The notes: generated by a model from the sequence alone, not told the origin. A stretch of 64,000 nt of DNA from Chryseobacterium sp. CY350 (GCF_027945075.1 NZ_CP116034.1:3720001-3784000); one strand, 5' to 3'. Positions 8,711 to 18,156 are shown, numbered from the stretch's first letter. Made by a program: numbers and translations.

Positions 8711-9537
8711 GAGAAGTTGCTTCTAATTCCGTTATACATCATATACACTGAAAGGATCGTGATAACAATGGCGAAAAATGTCTTAAGTTTCTTTGTTTTA
8801 GAAACCATTAAAGTTTTTGATCCTATGAAACTTCCGACCACAACGCCAACTAAAACCGGAGCAACAATTACGGGAATAATTTCACCTCTCTGGAAATAAA
8901 TTAATGAGCTTGCAACGGCAGTTACACCAATCATAAAGTTACTCGTAGTGGTAGATACTTTGAAAGGCAGTCTCATCATATTATCCATTGCCAAAACTTT
9001 TAAAGCACCCGAACCAATTCCTAAAAGTCCGGACATTGCTCCGGCAAACATCATCATAAAAAATCCCGGAACGGTATTTCTTGCAGAATAGCTTTTCAGA
9101 ATTCCTTTATCAGGAAAAGTTCCGTATAATCTTAGTTTATCCTCTAAAGTTCCTTTAATACGCGGTTCCTGATGATCAGGTTTTCCTTTAAGATTCAAAA
9201 TCACGGTAAGAAGCAAGATGCTGGCGAAAATAATTCCTATTGTATTAGGATTCAGCATTCCGGAAACCAAAGCTCCTACAATGGCACCGGCCGTAGTAGC
9301 AATCTCCAAAAACATTCCAATTCTCATATTTGTGAATCCTTCTTTTACGAAAGCAACGGCAGCTCCCGAAGAAGTTCCGATCACAGAGATGAGCGAAGCA
9401 CCGATTGCGTAATGCATTGGAACTCCGAAACCAAGCGTTAATAAAGGGATGATGATAACTCCTCCTCCTAAACCTGTAAGCGAACCCAGAAGCCCTGCTG
9501 AAATAGCGCCAAGAAAGAGAATAATGATTTCCGACAT
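8707..9537 (-). CDS. sulfite exporter TauE/SafE family permease
   Basis: 276 residues, largely hydrophobic, with about eight membrane helices. The repeated glycine-rich signature appears in both halves (GLLGSLTGLGGGVIIIPLL near the start and MSGLLGIGSGALKVLAM past the middle), as expected for the TauE/SafE (DUF81) fold. Members move sulfite, sulfonates or related organic anions across the inner membrane; the substrate here is not known. It is the first gene of a two-gene operon with the DUF1634 protein. Confidence 0.9.
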   Translation of the reverse strand: MSEIIILFLGAISAGLLGSLTGLGGGVIIIPLLTLGFGVPMHYAIGASLISVIGTSSGAAVAFVKEGFTNMRIGMFLEIATTAGAIVGALVSGMLNPNTIGIIFASILLLTVILNLKGKPDHQEPRIKGTLEDKLRLYGTFPDKGILKSYSARNTVPGFFMMMFAGAMSGLLGIGSGALKVLAMDNMMRLPFKVSTTTSNFMIGVTAVASSLIYFQRGEIIPVIVAPVLVGVVVGSFIGSKTLMVSKTKKLKTFFAIVITILSVYMMYNGIRSNFS

Positions 9538-10043
9538 GTTACAAATATAAAACTATTGGCGTTTTTGGGCAAACTTTAAGGAAATATTATTTCATGAGTA
9601 TTTTTATGGTTGAAACAGGCACATTTAAATGCTTGTAATAAGTGAAATTTAGTTATTATAATGAATTTTATCTCTTGTAAAATGTAACAAATAAGCCTTA
9701 AACTTGAATAATAAATATTGCAGACATACTTTAACTGATGCAAATATTCTTCATTATTAAATATTCATAAGCAATAAAAATCGAACGCTTTTATCTGAAT
9801 TTTTTGAATTGTATATTCATATCTATATTCCCAGACAAACTGATTTTCTGATAATGTATTTATTTTCGCAAAGGTTTGTAATTATTTTAATTTTAAAAAT
9901 TTTAATTCTTTTGTTCAGAATCATGTAGGAATTTAATTCAGTACGGATCTGGTTTTTTGGGGTAAATTAATATTTCTGAAATTTCATCGTTTTTAAGTAG
10001 AGTGGTTTTCGGGCAAACGTTCACTCAAGATTATTTTTTGACG
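9538..10043. other. long AT-rich intergenic region
   Basis: About 500 bases between divergently transcribed genes. I see no open frame with protein-like composition, no tRNA-like fold and no strong terminator-type hairpin. It must hold the promoter for the TauE operon on the left side. It may contain decayed sequence or an unrecognised small RNA, but nothing supports either directly. Confidence 0.5.
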
Positions 10044-10052
10044 TATTTTTGC
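10044..10052 (+). promoter_or_regulatory. Bacteroidota-type -7 element for the DUF1543-purK operon
   Basis: TATTTTTGC matches the flavobacterial consensus TAnnTTTGC and lies 16 bases before the ATG at 10069. A convincing -33 TTG is not visible at the usual spacing. Confidence 0.5.
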
Positions 10053-10068
10053 AAAAATTAATTTGAAA

Positions 10069-10620
10069 ATGAAGTTGTTTTACATCATTCTTGGCGCCAC
10101 ACCGAAGGGGAGAAATATTGAGCAGCACGATGTGTTTTTCGGAATTGCAGAAACTCTGAAAGATCTTGTTCCTGCAATGAAAGACTTTTGGCTGGAAGCC
10201 AAGGGGAAAATTCATATTGATGCCTATCAGGAAGTGAAATTTGCTGACGGCTATGAAATCTTTGTAGAACCTAAAAACACATTTGAGAACGAAGAAAAAC
10301 TATTTTTTGTAAATCTTGGAGGTTATAAGGAAGAACATTTCAAAGAGTTTCATGAGCAGCATCTGATGGTTGGGAAAACATTGGGTGAGGTGGTGAAAAA
10401 ATCGAAAGCAACAGAGTTTTATCAGACAATGGGTTTTAAAGGAGCTGGAAGTCATATTGATGAAAAATTTGGGGTCGATATTGATGACATCTTTAGCGTA
10501 ACAGAAATTCTTCCCGAAGAAATGAAGCAGAAGTATTCATTAAAAATCAGAAAATCTGATCTTGAAAATCAGGATAACTATACATTTTTGGGTTATCTCA
10601 TGCTCGATAAAATTAAGTAA
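10069..10620 (+). CDS. DUF1543 domain-containing protein
   Basis: 183 residues from the ATG at 10069 (a TTG two codons upstream is in frame but less likely). The opening KLFYIILGATPKGRNIEQHD is characteristic of DUF1543 proteins, which carry two copies of a small domain. The second half repeats the pattern (EKLFFVNLGGYKEEHFKEFH). Function is unknown in the family. It is cytoplasmic, with no signal or membrane segments. purK starts 16 bases downstream in the same orientation, so they probably share a transcript. Confidence 0.8.
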   Translation: MKLFYIILGATPKGRNIEQHDVFFGIAETLKDLVPAMKDFWLEAKGKIHIDAYQEVKFADGYEIFVEPKNTFENEEKLFFVNLGGYKEEHFKEFHEQHLMVGKTLGEVVKKSKATEFYQTMGFKGAGSHIDEKFGVDIDDIFSVTEILPEEMKQKYSLKIRKSDLENQDNYTFLGYLMLDKIK

Positions 10621-10636
10621 TTTAAAAATTTAAAAA

Positions 10637-11746
10637 ATGAAAATAGGAATTTTAGGAGGCGGACAACTGGGAAGGATGCTCATTCAGGAAGCATTAAAGT
10701 ATGATGACGACTTTTATACTTTAGATCCTGCGGCTGATGCGCCTTGTCACAATATTTCGCATTTTACACAGGGAAGTTTTAATGATTACCAAACTGTTTT
10801 AGATTTTGGACGAGATAAAGATGTTGTTACAATTGAGATAGAACACGTGAATGCTGATGCTTTAGCTGAGCTTGAAAACCAAGGTGTAAAAGTAGTTCCG
10901 AATGCTCAGATTATTAAAACAATTCAACAGAAAATCCTTCAGAAAGAATTTTATAAATCACACGATATTCCTAGTCCTGATTTTGAAATTATGGATGGAA
11001 GTTCAGATGAAATTAAAATTGCTTTTCCGTTTGTTCAGAAACTAAATACGGGAGGTTACGATGGAAAAGGTGTACAGATTATCCGCAATTCTGATGACCT
11101 GAAAAATCTTTGGACGGAAGATTCTGTTCTCGAAAATCTTGTGGATATTGATAAAGAACTTTCGATCATTGTGGCCATCAACGAAAACGGCGAAACCCAG
11201 ACATTTCCCGTAACTGAGATGGTTGCCGACCCTAAGTTAAATTTACTCGATTTTAATATCTGTCCGGTTTTTTTAAGCGAAGAAATAGAAAACCAAATCG
11301 ATTCAATTACTGATAAGTTTTTGAAAGCGGTCAATTCTCCGGGGTTATTTGCGATTGAATTATTTTTAGATAAAGACGGGAAAGTTTGGGTGAACGAAAC
11401 GGCTCCAAGACTTCATAATTCTGGTCATCAAAGTCAGGAAGGCAACGCAAATTCACAATTTGAACAAATGTATCGTGTTGTGAAAAATCTTCCTTTAGCA
11501 GATACAGATGCTATTATTTATAGTGGAATGCTAAATTTAGTCGGGGCAGAAGGTTATTCGGGAAAAGTAATTTATAAAGGAATGGAAGAGGTTTTAAAAC
11601 TTCCTGAAACATATATTCATCTTTATGGAAAAACGGAAACAAAACCTGGTAGAAAAATGGGTCACATCAATGTTTTGGCAGATTCCAGAGAAGAGCTGAT
11701 GGAAAAATTGGTACAGGTAAAATCTATGGTGAGCGTGATTGCTTAG
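10637..11746 (+). CDS. purK: 5-(carboxyamino)imidazole ribonucleotide synthase
   Basis: 369 residues, normal length. Uses ATP and bicarbonate to convert AIR to N5-CAIR in purine synthesis. The N-terminal GILGGGQLGRML is the PurK dinucleotide-like motif. An ATP-grasp domain follows, with VQKLNTGGYDGKGVQ binding ATP and FLDKDGKVWVNETAPRLHNS carrying metal ligands. PurE, which uses the product, is encoded about 1.9 kb downstream on the same strand but is separated by two reverse-strand genes. A strong terminator follows. Confidence 0.96.
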   Translation: MKIGILGGGQLGRMLIQEALKYDDDFYTLDPAADAPCHNISHFTQGSFNDYQTVLDFGRDKDVVTIEIEHVNADALAELENQGVKVVPNAQIIKTIQQKILQKEFYKSHDIPSPDFEIMDGSSDEIKIAFPFVQKLNTGGYDGKGVQIIRNSDDLKNLWTEDSVLENLVDIDKELSIIVAINENGETQTFPVTEMVADPKLNLLDFNICPVFLSEEIENQIDSITDKFLKAVNSPGLFAIELFLDKDGKVWVNETAPRLHNSGHQSQEGNANSQFEQMYRVVKNLPLADTDAIIYSGMLNLVGAEGYSGKVIYKGMEEVLKLPETYIHLYGKTETKPGRKMGHINVLADSREELMEKLVQVKSMVSVIA

Positions 11747-11753
11747 ACATATG

Positions 11754-11782
11754 AAAGACTGCTTAAAAGCAGTCTTTTTTTT
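11754..11782 (+). terminator. rho-independent terminator after purK
   Basis: AAAGACTGC-TTAAAA-GCAGTCTTT stem-loop followed by a T run, 8 bases after the purK stop. Confidence 0.85.
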
Positions 11783-11807
11783 ATTTTTTCATAAATTTCT
11801 ATCCGTT

Positions 11808-12380
11808 TTACAGTGTTTTCGCTTTTATTCGGGTAAGTTCAACTGAAAATTTTGCGGTGCAGTTGTCAACGTTTATCGTTCGGCTTCCTTTGATGACCTC
11901 TGGCGAAATTTCATTTAATAAGATATTCATTTCTACATTTTTTTTGGCCGTAGAATCAGATTTGTAACTCAATTTCACTTCATTGTTTTCTACTTTGCCG
12001 AGATATGTTCTTACAAGATTATTATTGTTAATGATTTTAGTTGAAAGCTGCAAAGAATCACTGTCAAATTCCCACTTGTCGACACGCTGATCTCCAACAG
12101 CATAGTCGCTGCAATTCGATTCTGTACAGATTACTTTACCACTCCAAGCGCCGGAAATTTCATTAGGCCAAAGAACTATTTTTACTGAATCTTTCTTCAT
12201 GAAAATACTGTCACGCATTTTTAATAAAGCCTGATATTCTGATTCTTTTTCAGCAAATAATTTCTCTTTTTTCTGCAGTTCTGCCTCTCTTTCTGCAAGT
12301 TTATCGTTTTTTTGTGTATTGTCGCAACTGATGGTAATGATCAAGATTAAAACTAAAAGAAATGTATATTTTTTTATCAT
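11808..12380 (-). CDS. hypothetical lipoprotein with coiled-coil segment
   Basis: 190 residues with a lipoprotein signal (FLLVLILIITISC). It is followed by a charged helical stretch of about 45 residues (NDKLAEREAELQKKEKLFAE onward) likely to form a coiled coil, then a beta-rich domain starting WPNEISGAWSGKVICTES. That ending resembles small lipocalin-like or META-like folds but I cannot assign it. Likely anchored in the periplasmic face of an envelope membrane. It lies between purK and purE on the opposite strand. Function unknown. Confidence 0.65.
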   Translation of the reverse strand: MIKKYTFLLVLILIITISCDNTQKNDKLAEREAELQKKEKLFAEKESEYQALLKMRDSIFMKKDSVKIVLWPNEISGAWSGKVICTESNCSDYAVGDQRVDKWEFDSDSLQLSTKIINNNNLVRTYLGKVENNEVKLSYKSDSTAKKNVEMNILLNEISPEVIKGSRTINVDNCTAKFSVELTRIKAKTL

Positions 12381-12488
12381 AATTGAAAGAATATTGTTCT
12401 GATAATATAGTTTAAATTAATGAAAATAACAAATCTAAAGTGGGAAGATTTAAAGGTAAGGTGAATGTTTAATGCCCTGAAGCGCAAT

Positions 12489-13397
12489 TTATAATTCGAT
12501 TCTTCTTTTTTTAAACATCTGAGGATTATAATTGATGATAAATACGCCAAGAATAATTAAAACCGCTGCAATGATAAATTTTGCTGAAATACTTTCGTCT
12601 AATATCAACCAGCTGAGGAAGATAGAAATTACAGTGTTGACATAAGCTAAAATCGAAACCTGAACCGGCGAAATTTTTGTCAACGCATAATGAAAGGCAA
12701 AAAAAGCAGAAACAGAACCGAAAACAGCAAGGTAAATCATCGCCGAAATACTTTTGATACTCCAGTTTTCGTAGTTGTAACTTTCTGAAAAAAGAAAGGC
12801 AAAGATAAGCTGTACAATTCCTGCAAATGCAAACTGATAAAATAGATTAAGTGAAATATTTTTGCTTTGAATATTCAGTTTTTTAGTGAAAATAGTTCCC
12901 GAAGCCCAGCCTCCGATGGCAATGAATAGATAAATGATTCCTAAACGGTAATCTGGGTTTGCCATATCAGACAAACCATCCCAAAAGATAAATAAAATAC
13001 CGCTAAAACACATTAAAACCCCAAAAAAAGCCCGAAAAGTGAACTTCTGTAATCCTATGGCTACACTTCCAAGAAAAACAACAATGGGAGAACATGCACT
13101 GATAAGAGACGTTAGACTGCTGGTAACATCTTCTTCTGCTACGGTGGTCATTCCGTTTGCTACAATAAGCATCAGTGTCGAAAAGATCAACTGATAGCCT
13201 AGATTTTTCCAACCTATCCATCTGAATTCTTTTCGGTATAGCAATAAAAAAAGCATGATCATTGCCGCAAGAAATTGCCTGATTCCAGCAACAAACCACG
13301 CAGGGATAGTTTCTACAGCGACACGGATCGCCAAAAAAGTAGTTCCCCAAACGATGGCAACAGTAAGTACGGCAAAAATAAGTTTATAGTCTCTCAA
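12489..13397 (-). CDS. DMT superfamily transporter (EamA family)
   Basis: 302 residues with about ten hydrophobic helices in two EamA repeats. The start VAIVWGTTFLAIRVAVETIP and the late ALTKISPVQVSILAYVNTV are typical of RhaT/YdcZ-like drug/metabolite exporters. The repeat boundary is near residue 150. Family members export amino acids, metabolites or drugs; the substrate cannot be inferred. It sits alone on the reverse strand between purK and purE. Confidence 0.9.
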   Translation of the reverse strand: MRDYKLIFAVLTVAIVWGTTFLAIRVAVETIPAWFVAGIRQFLAAMIMLFLLLYRKEFRWIGWKNLGYQLIFSTLMLIVANGMTTVAEEDVTSSLTSLISACSPIVVFLGSVAIGLQKFTFRAFFGVLMCFSGILFIFWDGLSDMANPDYRLGIIYLFIAIGGWASGTIFTKKLNIQSKNISLNLFYQFAFAGIVQLIFAFLFSESYNYENWSIKSISAMIYLAVFGSVSAFFAFHYALTKISPVQVSILAYVNTVISIFLSWLILDESISAKFIIAAVLIILGVFIINYNPQMFKKRRIEL

Positions 13398-13578
13398 AAT
13401 AATGCAAAATGGTGTGCAAATATATTTATTTTTAAATGAAAAATTATGCCATACTTGCTATTCAGCCCAATTGTGTGCAATGAATTTTTTATTAGAATAA
13501 ATTAGGCAGACAAGTGATAAGGCTGATTCCTGCTCATTCAATTGAAGCCGAAAATTTCATTCGAGATGCTAAAATTCT

Positions 13579-13586
13579 TATCTTTG
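13579..13586 (+). promoter_or_regulatory. -7 element for purE
   Basis: TATCTTTG matches TAnnTTTG, 22 bases before the purE ATG. No TTG is seen at 17-23 bp upstream. Confidence 0.45.
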
Positions 13587-13608
13587 AGCAATCTAATATA
13601 TTATAGAA

Positions 13609-14112
13609 ATGGTAGGAATTATCATGGGAAGTCAGAGCGACTTGCCAATCATGGAACAGGCTGCGAATTTTTTGAAAAGTTTAGACATTCCCTATGAATT
13701 GACTGTGGTTTCGGCTCACAGAACGCCTGAAAGAATGTTTGACTATGCAAAACACGCCAAAAAAAGAGGATTAAAAGTGATAATCGCCGGAGCGGGAGGA
13801 GCCGCACATCTTCCCGGAATGGTTGCAAGCTGTACTACTTTGCCTGTAATTGGGGTTCCTATTTTGTCAAGCAATTCTATTGACGGATGGGATTCTGTTT
13901 TGTCTATCCTTCAAATGCCGGGCGGAATTCCGGTGGCAACGGTTGCCCTGAACGGAGCATTAAATGCCGGAATTTTAGCTGCAAAAATATTAGGAACAGG
14001 AGATGAAAACGTGGCCGAAAAACTTCAGGTTTATCAGGATACGCTGAAAGATAAAGTATTGGGAACTGTAGATGAGATTAAAGCAAAACATCCCAATCTT
14101 TACGACTTGTAA
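13609..14112 (+). CDS. purE: N5-carboxyaminoimidazole ribonucleotide mutase
   Basis: 167 residues, the usual size. Class I PurE converts N5-CAIR to CAIR. The active-site segments are GSQSDLPIM at the N-terminus, VVSAHRTPERMF, and the AGAGGAAHLPGM loop, all intact. The product of PurK is its substrate, so the two enzymes work in sequence although their genes are split here. It ends in a long perfect terminator shared with the convergent gene. Confidence 0.97.
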   Translation: MVGIIMGSQSDLPIMEQAANFLKSLDIPYELTVVSAHRTPERMFDYAKHAKKRGLKVIIAGAGGAAHLPGMVASCTTLPVIGVPILSSNSIDGWDSVLSILQMPGGIPVATVALNGALNAGILAAKILGTGDENVAEKLQVYQDTLKDKVLGTVDEIKAKHPNLYDL

Positions 14113-14130
14113 TGATTCAGATTTAATATA

Positions 14131-14172
14131 AAAACAACAAAGCCTCGCAAGATCGCGAGGCTTTGTTGTTTT
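14131..14172. terminator. bidirectional terminator between purE and the BspA-like gene
   Basis: An 18-bp perfect stem (AAAACAACAAAGCCTCGC paired with its reverse complement, 6-base loop AAGATC), with A-runs before and T-runs after, so it can work in both directions between the two convergent genes. Confidence 0.9.
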
Positions 14173-15730
14173 ATTTTTTGATGAATTTAAAAGTCTGAAT
14201 TTTTTCTTTCGTTAAAATCTGTAAAATATAATTTCCCGGTATAAGATCTTGTATGTTGATGTAATCTTTTGTCACATAATCATTGGCTATCAATCTTCCG
14301 CTGAGATCTGTGATGATATAGCTTTCAGCATTCTTGATATTTTTAAGATAAATAAAATTCTCGGCAGGATTAGGATATATTGTAAGGATACCTGCCGATT
14401 CAATGTGTGAAGCAGATAAAAAGCAACTTCCAACAGTATCTCCCGAGATCGTCCAGCCTTTATTGATGAGAATGTTTCTTTTATTAGTAATATTACTTGC
14501 ATATTGCATAGGTGAATTCAAAATAAAAGATACATTATTAGCTGTATTAGGATTATCTGCCCATCCTGAAATAGTTTTACTGTAGTTTTCGCAGTCTATT
14601 GCAGAATTCCCAAAAGCGCTATTTCCATCAACTAGCGAAGAAAGATTCCAGGTGGCAAGAGATTGATTATATGATGTCGCATTGCGAAAAATGCTGGTCA
14701 TTTTCGTAACATTACTTACATTCCATAAGTCTAAAGGCTGATTAAATTGTGTACTGTATGCAAAAGCTCTGTTCATATTTGTGACGCTGGAAGTATTCCA
14801 GTTACTTAAAGATTGATTAAAAGAAGAAGCATTGAAAAATAGATCATGCATGACCTGAAGGCTGGAGGTATTCCAATTATTGAGAGGCTGGTTAAAAGCG
14901 GAACAAATTGCAAACATCCAACTCATGTCTGTTACGCTCGAAACATCCCAGGAATTTAAATTTTGGTTAAAATAAGTTCTGCCCGTAAACATATAGCTGA
15001 GATCGGTTGCTGATGACATGTCCCAAGCACTAATTTCAGAGGGATTAAAACCGGGAACAGTTGGCGTATATTCTATTCCTAAATGGTGTTGTGCAAACAT
15101 AAAACTAAAATTTTGGATATTTGAGGTGTCCCAATTCTGCATAGAGCTTGCGCCCAGAAAACTGTTGGTAAGATAAAACATCAATGAAGCATTGGTAACA
15201 TTAGATAAATTGGGAGAATCTGTTGCGGTGAGAGTCATTCTTTGGCAACTCGCAAAAGCTGCATTCATTGAAGTCCAGGCAATATTTCCCCAGTGTTCAA
15301 TTTCAAGTAATTTGTCTGCACTTCCAAACATTTGCAAACTAGGAACTAATGTTTCAATAAGAGGATTAAAGTTCTGATGGGATGCAAATTTGATTTGTTG
15401 GAAAACTCCGTTTCCATTAGATACCTTCACACGGTACAGTGTATTTGATCCACCTCCTTCAGAATGATTTCCAAAATCGATAAGAACCTGACTGGTAGAA
15501 GTTACATTGGTCATTGTACCATTATGCTGAGGAAACCCAACCTCCTCCCAAGTGATGGTGTAATTCTGGCCAATACCGGGAAACCAAATTTGGTTTGAGT
15601 TTGCCTGAAAAGGAGCATTCACTGTGACAAGAGAAGCTATACCGGGTTGCCATACTGTAGTAAACTCATTTTGTGCTTTTGTTACCTCGAAAGAAAACAA
15701 TAAAATGATAACAAATATTAGTTTTTTCAT
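14171..15730 (-). CDS. BspA-like surface protein with T9SS sorting domain (copy A)
   Basis: 519 residues. There is a signal peptide (MKKLIFVIILLFSFEVTKAQ), then a beta-rich N-terminal domain, then several BspA-type (DUF285) repeats of about 25 residues with the pattern FNQxLxxWxxSxVTxMxxMF between about residues 200 and 380. The C-terminus, about 70 residues (IYPNPAENFIYLKN, TDLSGR, GNYILQI), is a type A T9SS sorting domain. It should be exported by the Sec system, crossed through the outer membrane by T9SS, and attached to or released from the surface by PorU. BspA relatives take part in adhesion. It follows its paralogue by 39 bases and is probably in the same operon. Confidence 0.9.
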   Translation of the reverse strand: MKKLIFVIILLFSFEVTKAQNEFTTVWQPGIASLVTVNAPFQANSNQIWFPGIGQNYTITWEEVGFPQHNGTMTNVTSTSQVLIDFGNHSEGGGSNTLYRVKVSNGNGVFQQIKFASHQNFNPLIETLVPSLQMFGSADKLLEIEHWGNIAWTSMNAAFASCQRMTLTATDSPNLSNVTNASLMFYLTNSFLGASSMQNWDTSNIQNFSFMFAQHHLGIEYTPTVPGFNPSEISAWDMSSATDLSYMFTGRTYFNQNLNSWDVSSVTDMSWMFAICSAFNQPLNNWNTSSLQVMHDLFFNASSFNQSLSNWNTSSVTNMNRAFAYSTQFNQPLDLWNVSNVTKMTSIFRNATSYNQSLATWNLSSLVDGNSAFGNSAIDCENYSKTISGWADNPNTANNVSFILNSPMQYASNITNKRNILINKGWTISGDTVGSCFLSASHIESAGILTIYPNPAENFIYLKNIKNAESYIITDLSGRLIANDYVTKDYINIQDLIPGNYILQILTKEKIQTFKFIKK

Positions 15731-15769
15731 GGAATAATTTTGAAATCGCGTGTCTGAGGAAATATTTCT

Positions 15770-17314
15770 TTATTTTTTAATGACTTTAAAAGTCTGAATT
15801 TTTTCTTGGGTTAAAATCTGTAAAATATAATTTCCGGGTGAAAGATGCTGAATGTTGATGTAATCTTTCGCCAGAACTTCTTTTGAGATCATTCTTCCGC
15901 TGAGATCTGTGATGATATAGCTTTCAGCATTCTTGATATTTTTAAGATAAATAAAATTTTCAGCAGGATTAGGATATATTGAACCTGTATTTTTTATCAT
16001 ACTTTCATGAGTAGATAATTTTCTGCATTCTCCAACGTTATCGCCTGTAATAAGCCATCCTTTTCCAAGAAGAATATTTCTCTGCGGAATAACATCAACG
16101 GAGTACGTGAATGGTGTTAAAAAACCTAAATTGATATTATTGGCAGTATTCGGATTATTTCCCCACCCAAAAAGTGTATCACTATAATGATCACAATCTA
16201 GACCTGAAGCGAAAAGCGCCAATATTCCGGATGTAAGCGAAGGAAGATTCCAGGTTTGAAGGCTTTGATTAAAACTTGATGCAGATGAAAATACAGTATT
16301 AATGTCGGTGACCATGCTCGTATTCCAATTGTTAAGAGGTTGATTAAAAGCTGTGCAACCGTGAAACATATGAGAAATATCAGTTACTTTTGAAATGTCC
16401 CAGCTATTAAGAGGCTGATTGAAGTTTGGATTAAAGTGGAACATCCACTTCATATCAGTTACGTTTGATGTATTCCAGTTGCTCAAAGGCTGATTAAAAA
16501 CCTGAGTTCCGGAAAACATATAGCTCATATCTGTAACGTTTGATGTATTCCAGCTATTTAGATTTTGATTAAATGCAAGTCTGTTTTCAAACATTCTGTG
16601 GAAATTTGTAGCATTTGAAGTATTCCATGCACTAATGGGCGCATTAAAATTATCAGGAATCTGCAATATTGCCATATTTGAAAACATGTAGCTGAAGTTT
16701 TTAATGTTTGAAGTATTCCAGTTTGCCATTGAAGTATTTCCTGTGAATGTATTATCATTATAAAACATGAAAGATGCGTCTTCTACAGCAGAAAGATTTG
16801 GTGTATCTATAGCCGTCATCTGCATGTATCTACAATGTGAAAATGCGTTGTACATTGTTTGCCATTGGATGTTTCCCCATTGTGAAATTTCCAGCAATTT
16901 ATCAGAATTTCCATGATGACTCCATGTTATTGCTCCTGCTGGGTTTATTGCAGCAGAGGCGAATTTAATCTGATTAAAGACGCCGTTTCCATTGCTTACT
17001 TTTACTTTGTAAGTAGCTTGTGAGGGATTTGGATTAAGAGGCGTACCGAAACTTAAAAGAATTTTTCCGATAGAAGTTACATTCGTCATTGTTGCGTTAT
17101 GCTGAGGATAATTCACCTCTTCCCACTCAATGGTGTAATTGAGTCCTGTTCCGGGAAACCAGATTTGGCTCGACGTGGAAGGGTTTTCGCCTGTCACATT
17201 CGTTACAAAGCCGGTATTGATTCCTGTAGGTTTCCAGACTGTAATAAACTCATTTTGTGCCTTTGCTAGCTGAAAAGATATCAATATGACGATAAAAAGT
17301 ACAAATTTTTTCAT
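15770..17314 (-). CDS. BspA-like surface protein with T9SS sorting domain (copy B)
   Basis: 514 residues, paralogous along its whole length to the downstream gene. It has a signal peptide (FVLFIVILISFQLAKAQ) and an N-terminal region sharing IWFPGTGLNYTIEWEEV-type sequence with copy A. At least five DUF285 repeats follow (FNQPLSNWNTSNVTDMKWMF-like), and then a type A sorting domain almost identical to that of copy A. As the first gene of the pair it should carry the promoter. Predicted cell-surface adhesin or matrix protein exported by T9SS. The shared 3' ends suggest recent duplication or gene conversion. Confidence 0.9.
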   Translation of the reverse strand: MKKFVLFIVILISFQLAKAQNEFITVWKPTGINTGFVTNVTGENPSTSSQIWFPGTGLNYTIEWEEVNYPQHNATMTNVTSIGKILLSFGTPLNPNPSQATYKVKVSNGNGVFNQIKFASAAINPAGAITWSHHGNSDKLLEISQWGNIQWQTMYNAFSHCRYMQMTAIDTPNLSAVEDASFMFYNDNTFTGNTSMANWNTSNIKNFSYMFSNMAILQIPDNFNAPISAWNTSNATNFHRMFENRLAFNQNLNSWNTSNVTDMSYMFSGTQVFNQPLSNWNTSNVTDMKWMFHFNPNFNQPLNSWDISKVTDISHMFHGCTAFNQPLNNWNTSMVTDINTVFSSASSFNQSLQTWNLPSLTSGILALFASGLDCDHYSDTLFGWGNNPNTANNINLGFLTPFTYSVDVIPQRNILLGKGWLITGDNVGECRKLSTHESMIKNTGSIYPNPAENFIYLKNIKNAESYIITDLSGRMISKEVLAKDYINIQHLSPGNYILQILTQEKIQTFKVIKK

Positions 17315-17619
17315 AGTGTAAAAGTGTTAATTTGGTGCGAAATATAGTTTTTGTTATTTTTATAAACTTGAAAATTTTAGTTTTATTCAATTCCTGGATC
17401 CGCACCTTATTTTAATTTGCCTGCGATTGCGCATTTGTACTAACCGTTGGATTGCTAAATATTCACAGTGATAACAAAATAATTTTACGATATTGCTAAT
17501 ATGATGAATAGCAAAGATAATAAAATTTTAGTCATGTCAATTATTTGTGAAATAATTCTTACTTGCAAAAAATATGCTCATCAATTTGATGAGCATATTA
17601 TGTTATTTAAATCTTGATA
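17315..17619. other. intergenic region upstream of the BspA-like pair
   Basis: 305 AT-rich bases. On the reverse strand there is a TATCTTTGC element (17511-17519) that matches the -7 consensus but would give a leader of about 190 bases, and a weaker TATATTTCGC (17338-17347) closer to the gene. The left-facing terminator of the YiaAB gene lies at the right end. No gene is seen. Confidence 0.4.
17566..17600 (-). terminator. terminator after the YiaAB-domain gene
   Basis: A 14-bp perfect stem, AATATGCTCATCAA paired with TTGATGAGCATATT, with the reverse-strand product ending in a run of U. It lies 20 bases after the stop codon. Confidence 0.85.
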
Positions 17620-18012
17620 TTAGTCTTCCATCATATTGTCACGGGTATTTTTCTGCACAGCAATTGCGCCGAAGAGTGCCAGCAAAAATGCAAAAGCGTA
17701 AAATCCTTTCTCACTAGGTAAAATAGTAGCATTAAACAAACCTACCGTCAGCAAAACTATTGAAGATAAAGTAGCAAACCAGCAGATTCCGTAGTAGATG
17801 TCTGTTACTTTTATGTTTTCCATTCTGTCACGAACCGCTTTTTGTAGAGAGACTACAGCAAATAATCCGTAAAGAAGGATTGTAAAATAATATCCTTTTT
17901 CATTCAACTGCATTTCTGCTCTTACTAAACCGACAATGTAGCCTACCATTCCGGCTCCGAGGGCCACCCACGACGCGGCTACAAATGCATTAGATACTCC
18001 TTGTTTTTTCAT
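17620..18012 (-). CDS. YiaA/YiaB two-helix domain inner membrane protein
   Basis: 130 residues with four membrane helices arranged as two copies of a two-helix unit. The first unit ends in LNEKGYYFTILLYGLFAVVS and the second in PSEKGFYAFAFLLALFGAIA. The repeated EKGxY..xxLLxLF is the hallmark of the YiaAB family. Location is the inner membrane; function is not established for the family. There is a -7-like TATATTTG on the reverse strand at 18042-18049, 30 bases upstream. It ends at a strong terminator. Confidence 0.85.
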   Translation of the reverse strand: MKKQGVSNAFVAASWVALGAGMVGYIVGLVRAEMQLNEKGYYFTILLYGLFAVVSLQKAVRDRMENIKVTDIYYGICWFATLSSIVLLTVGLFNATILPSEKGFYAFAFLLALFGAIAVQKNTRDNMMED

Positions 18013-18156
18013 GATTATGTTTTATTTAAGTTTAATTGATTCAAATATATTATTTTTTCGCGAAAGCCTCTTACTTATCTCATTTTTGTCACCTTTTTAA
18101 ATTTGAAGCTTCAGAATTGAGTTTGTAAAATTTAAGTAAAAAAAAATAATATTATT

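Noticed and set aside
14500-17000. Regularly spaced repeats that might suggest a CRISPR or satellite array
   Set aside because: They are in frame and encode the BspA/DUF285 repeats; no identical repeats with unique spacers.
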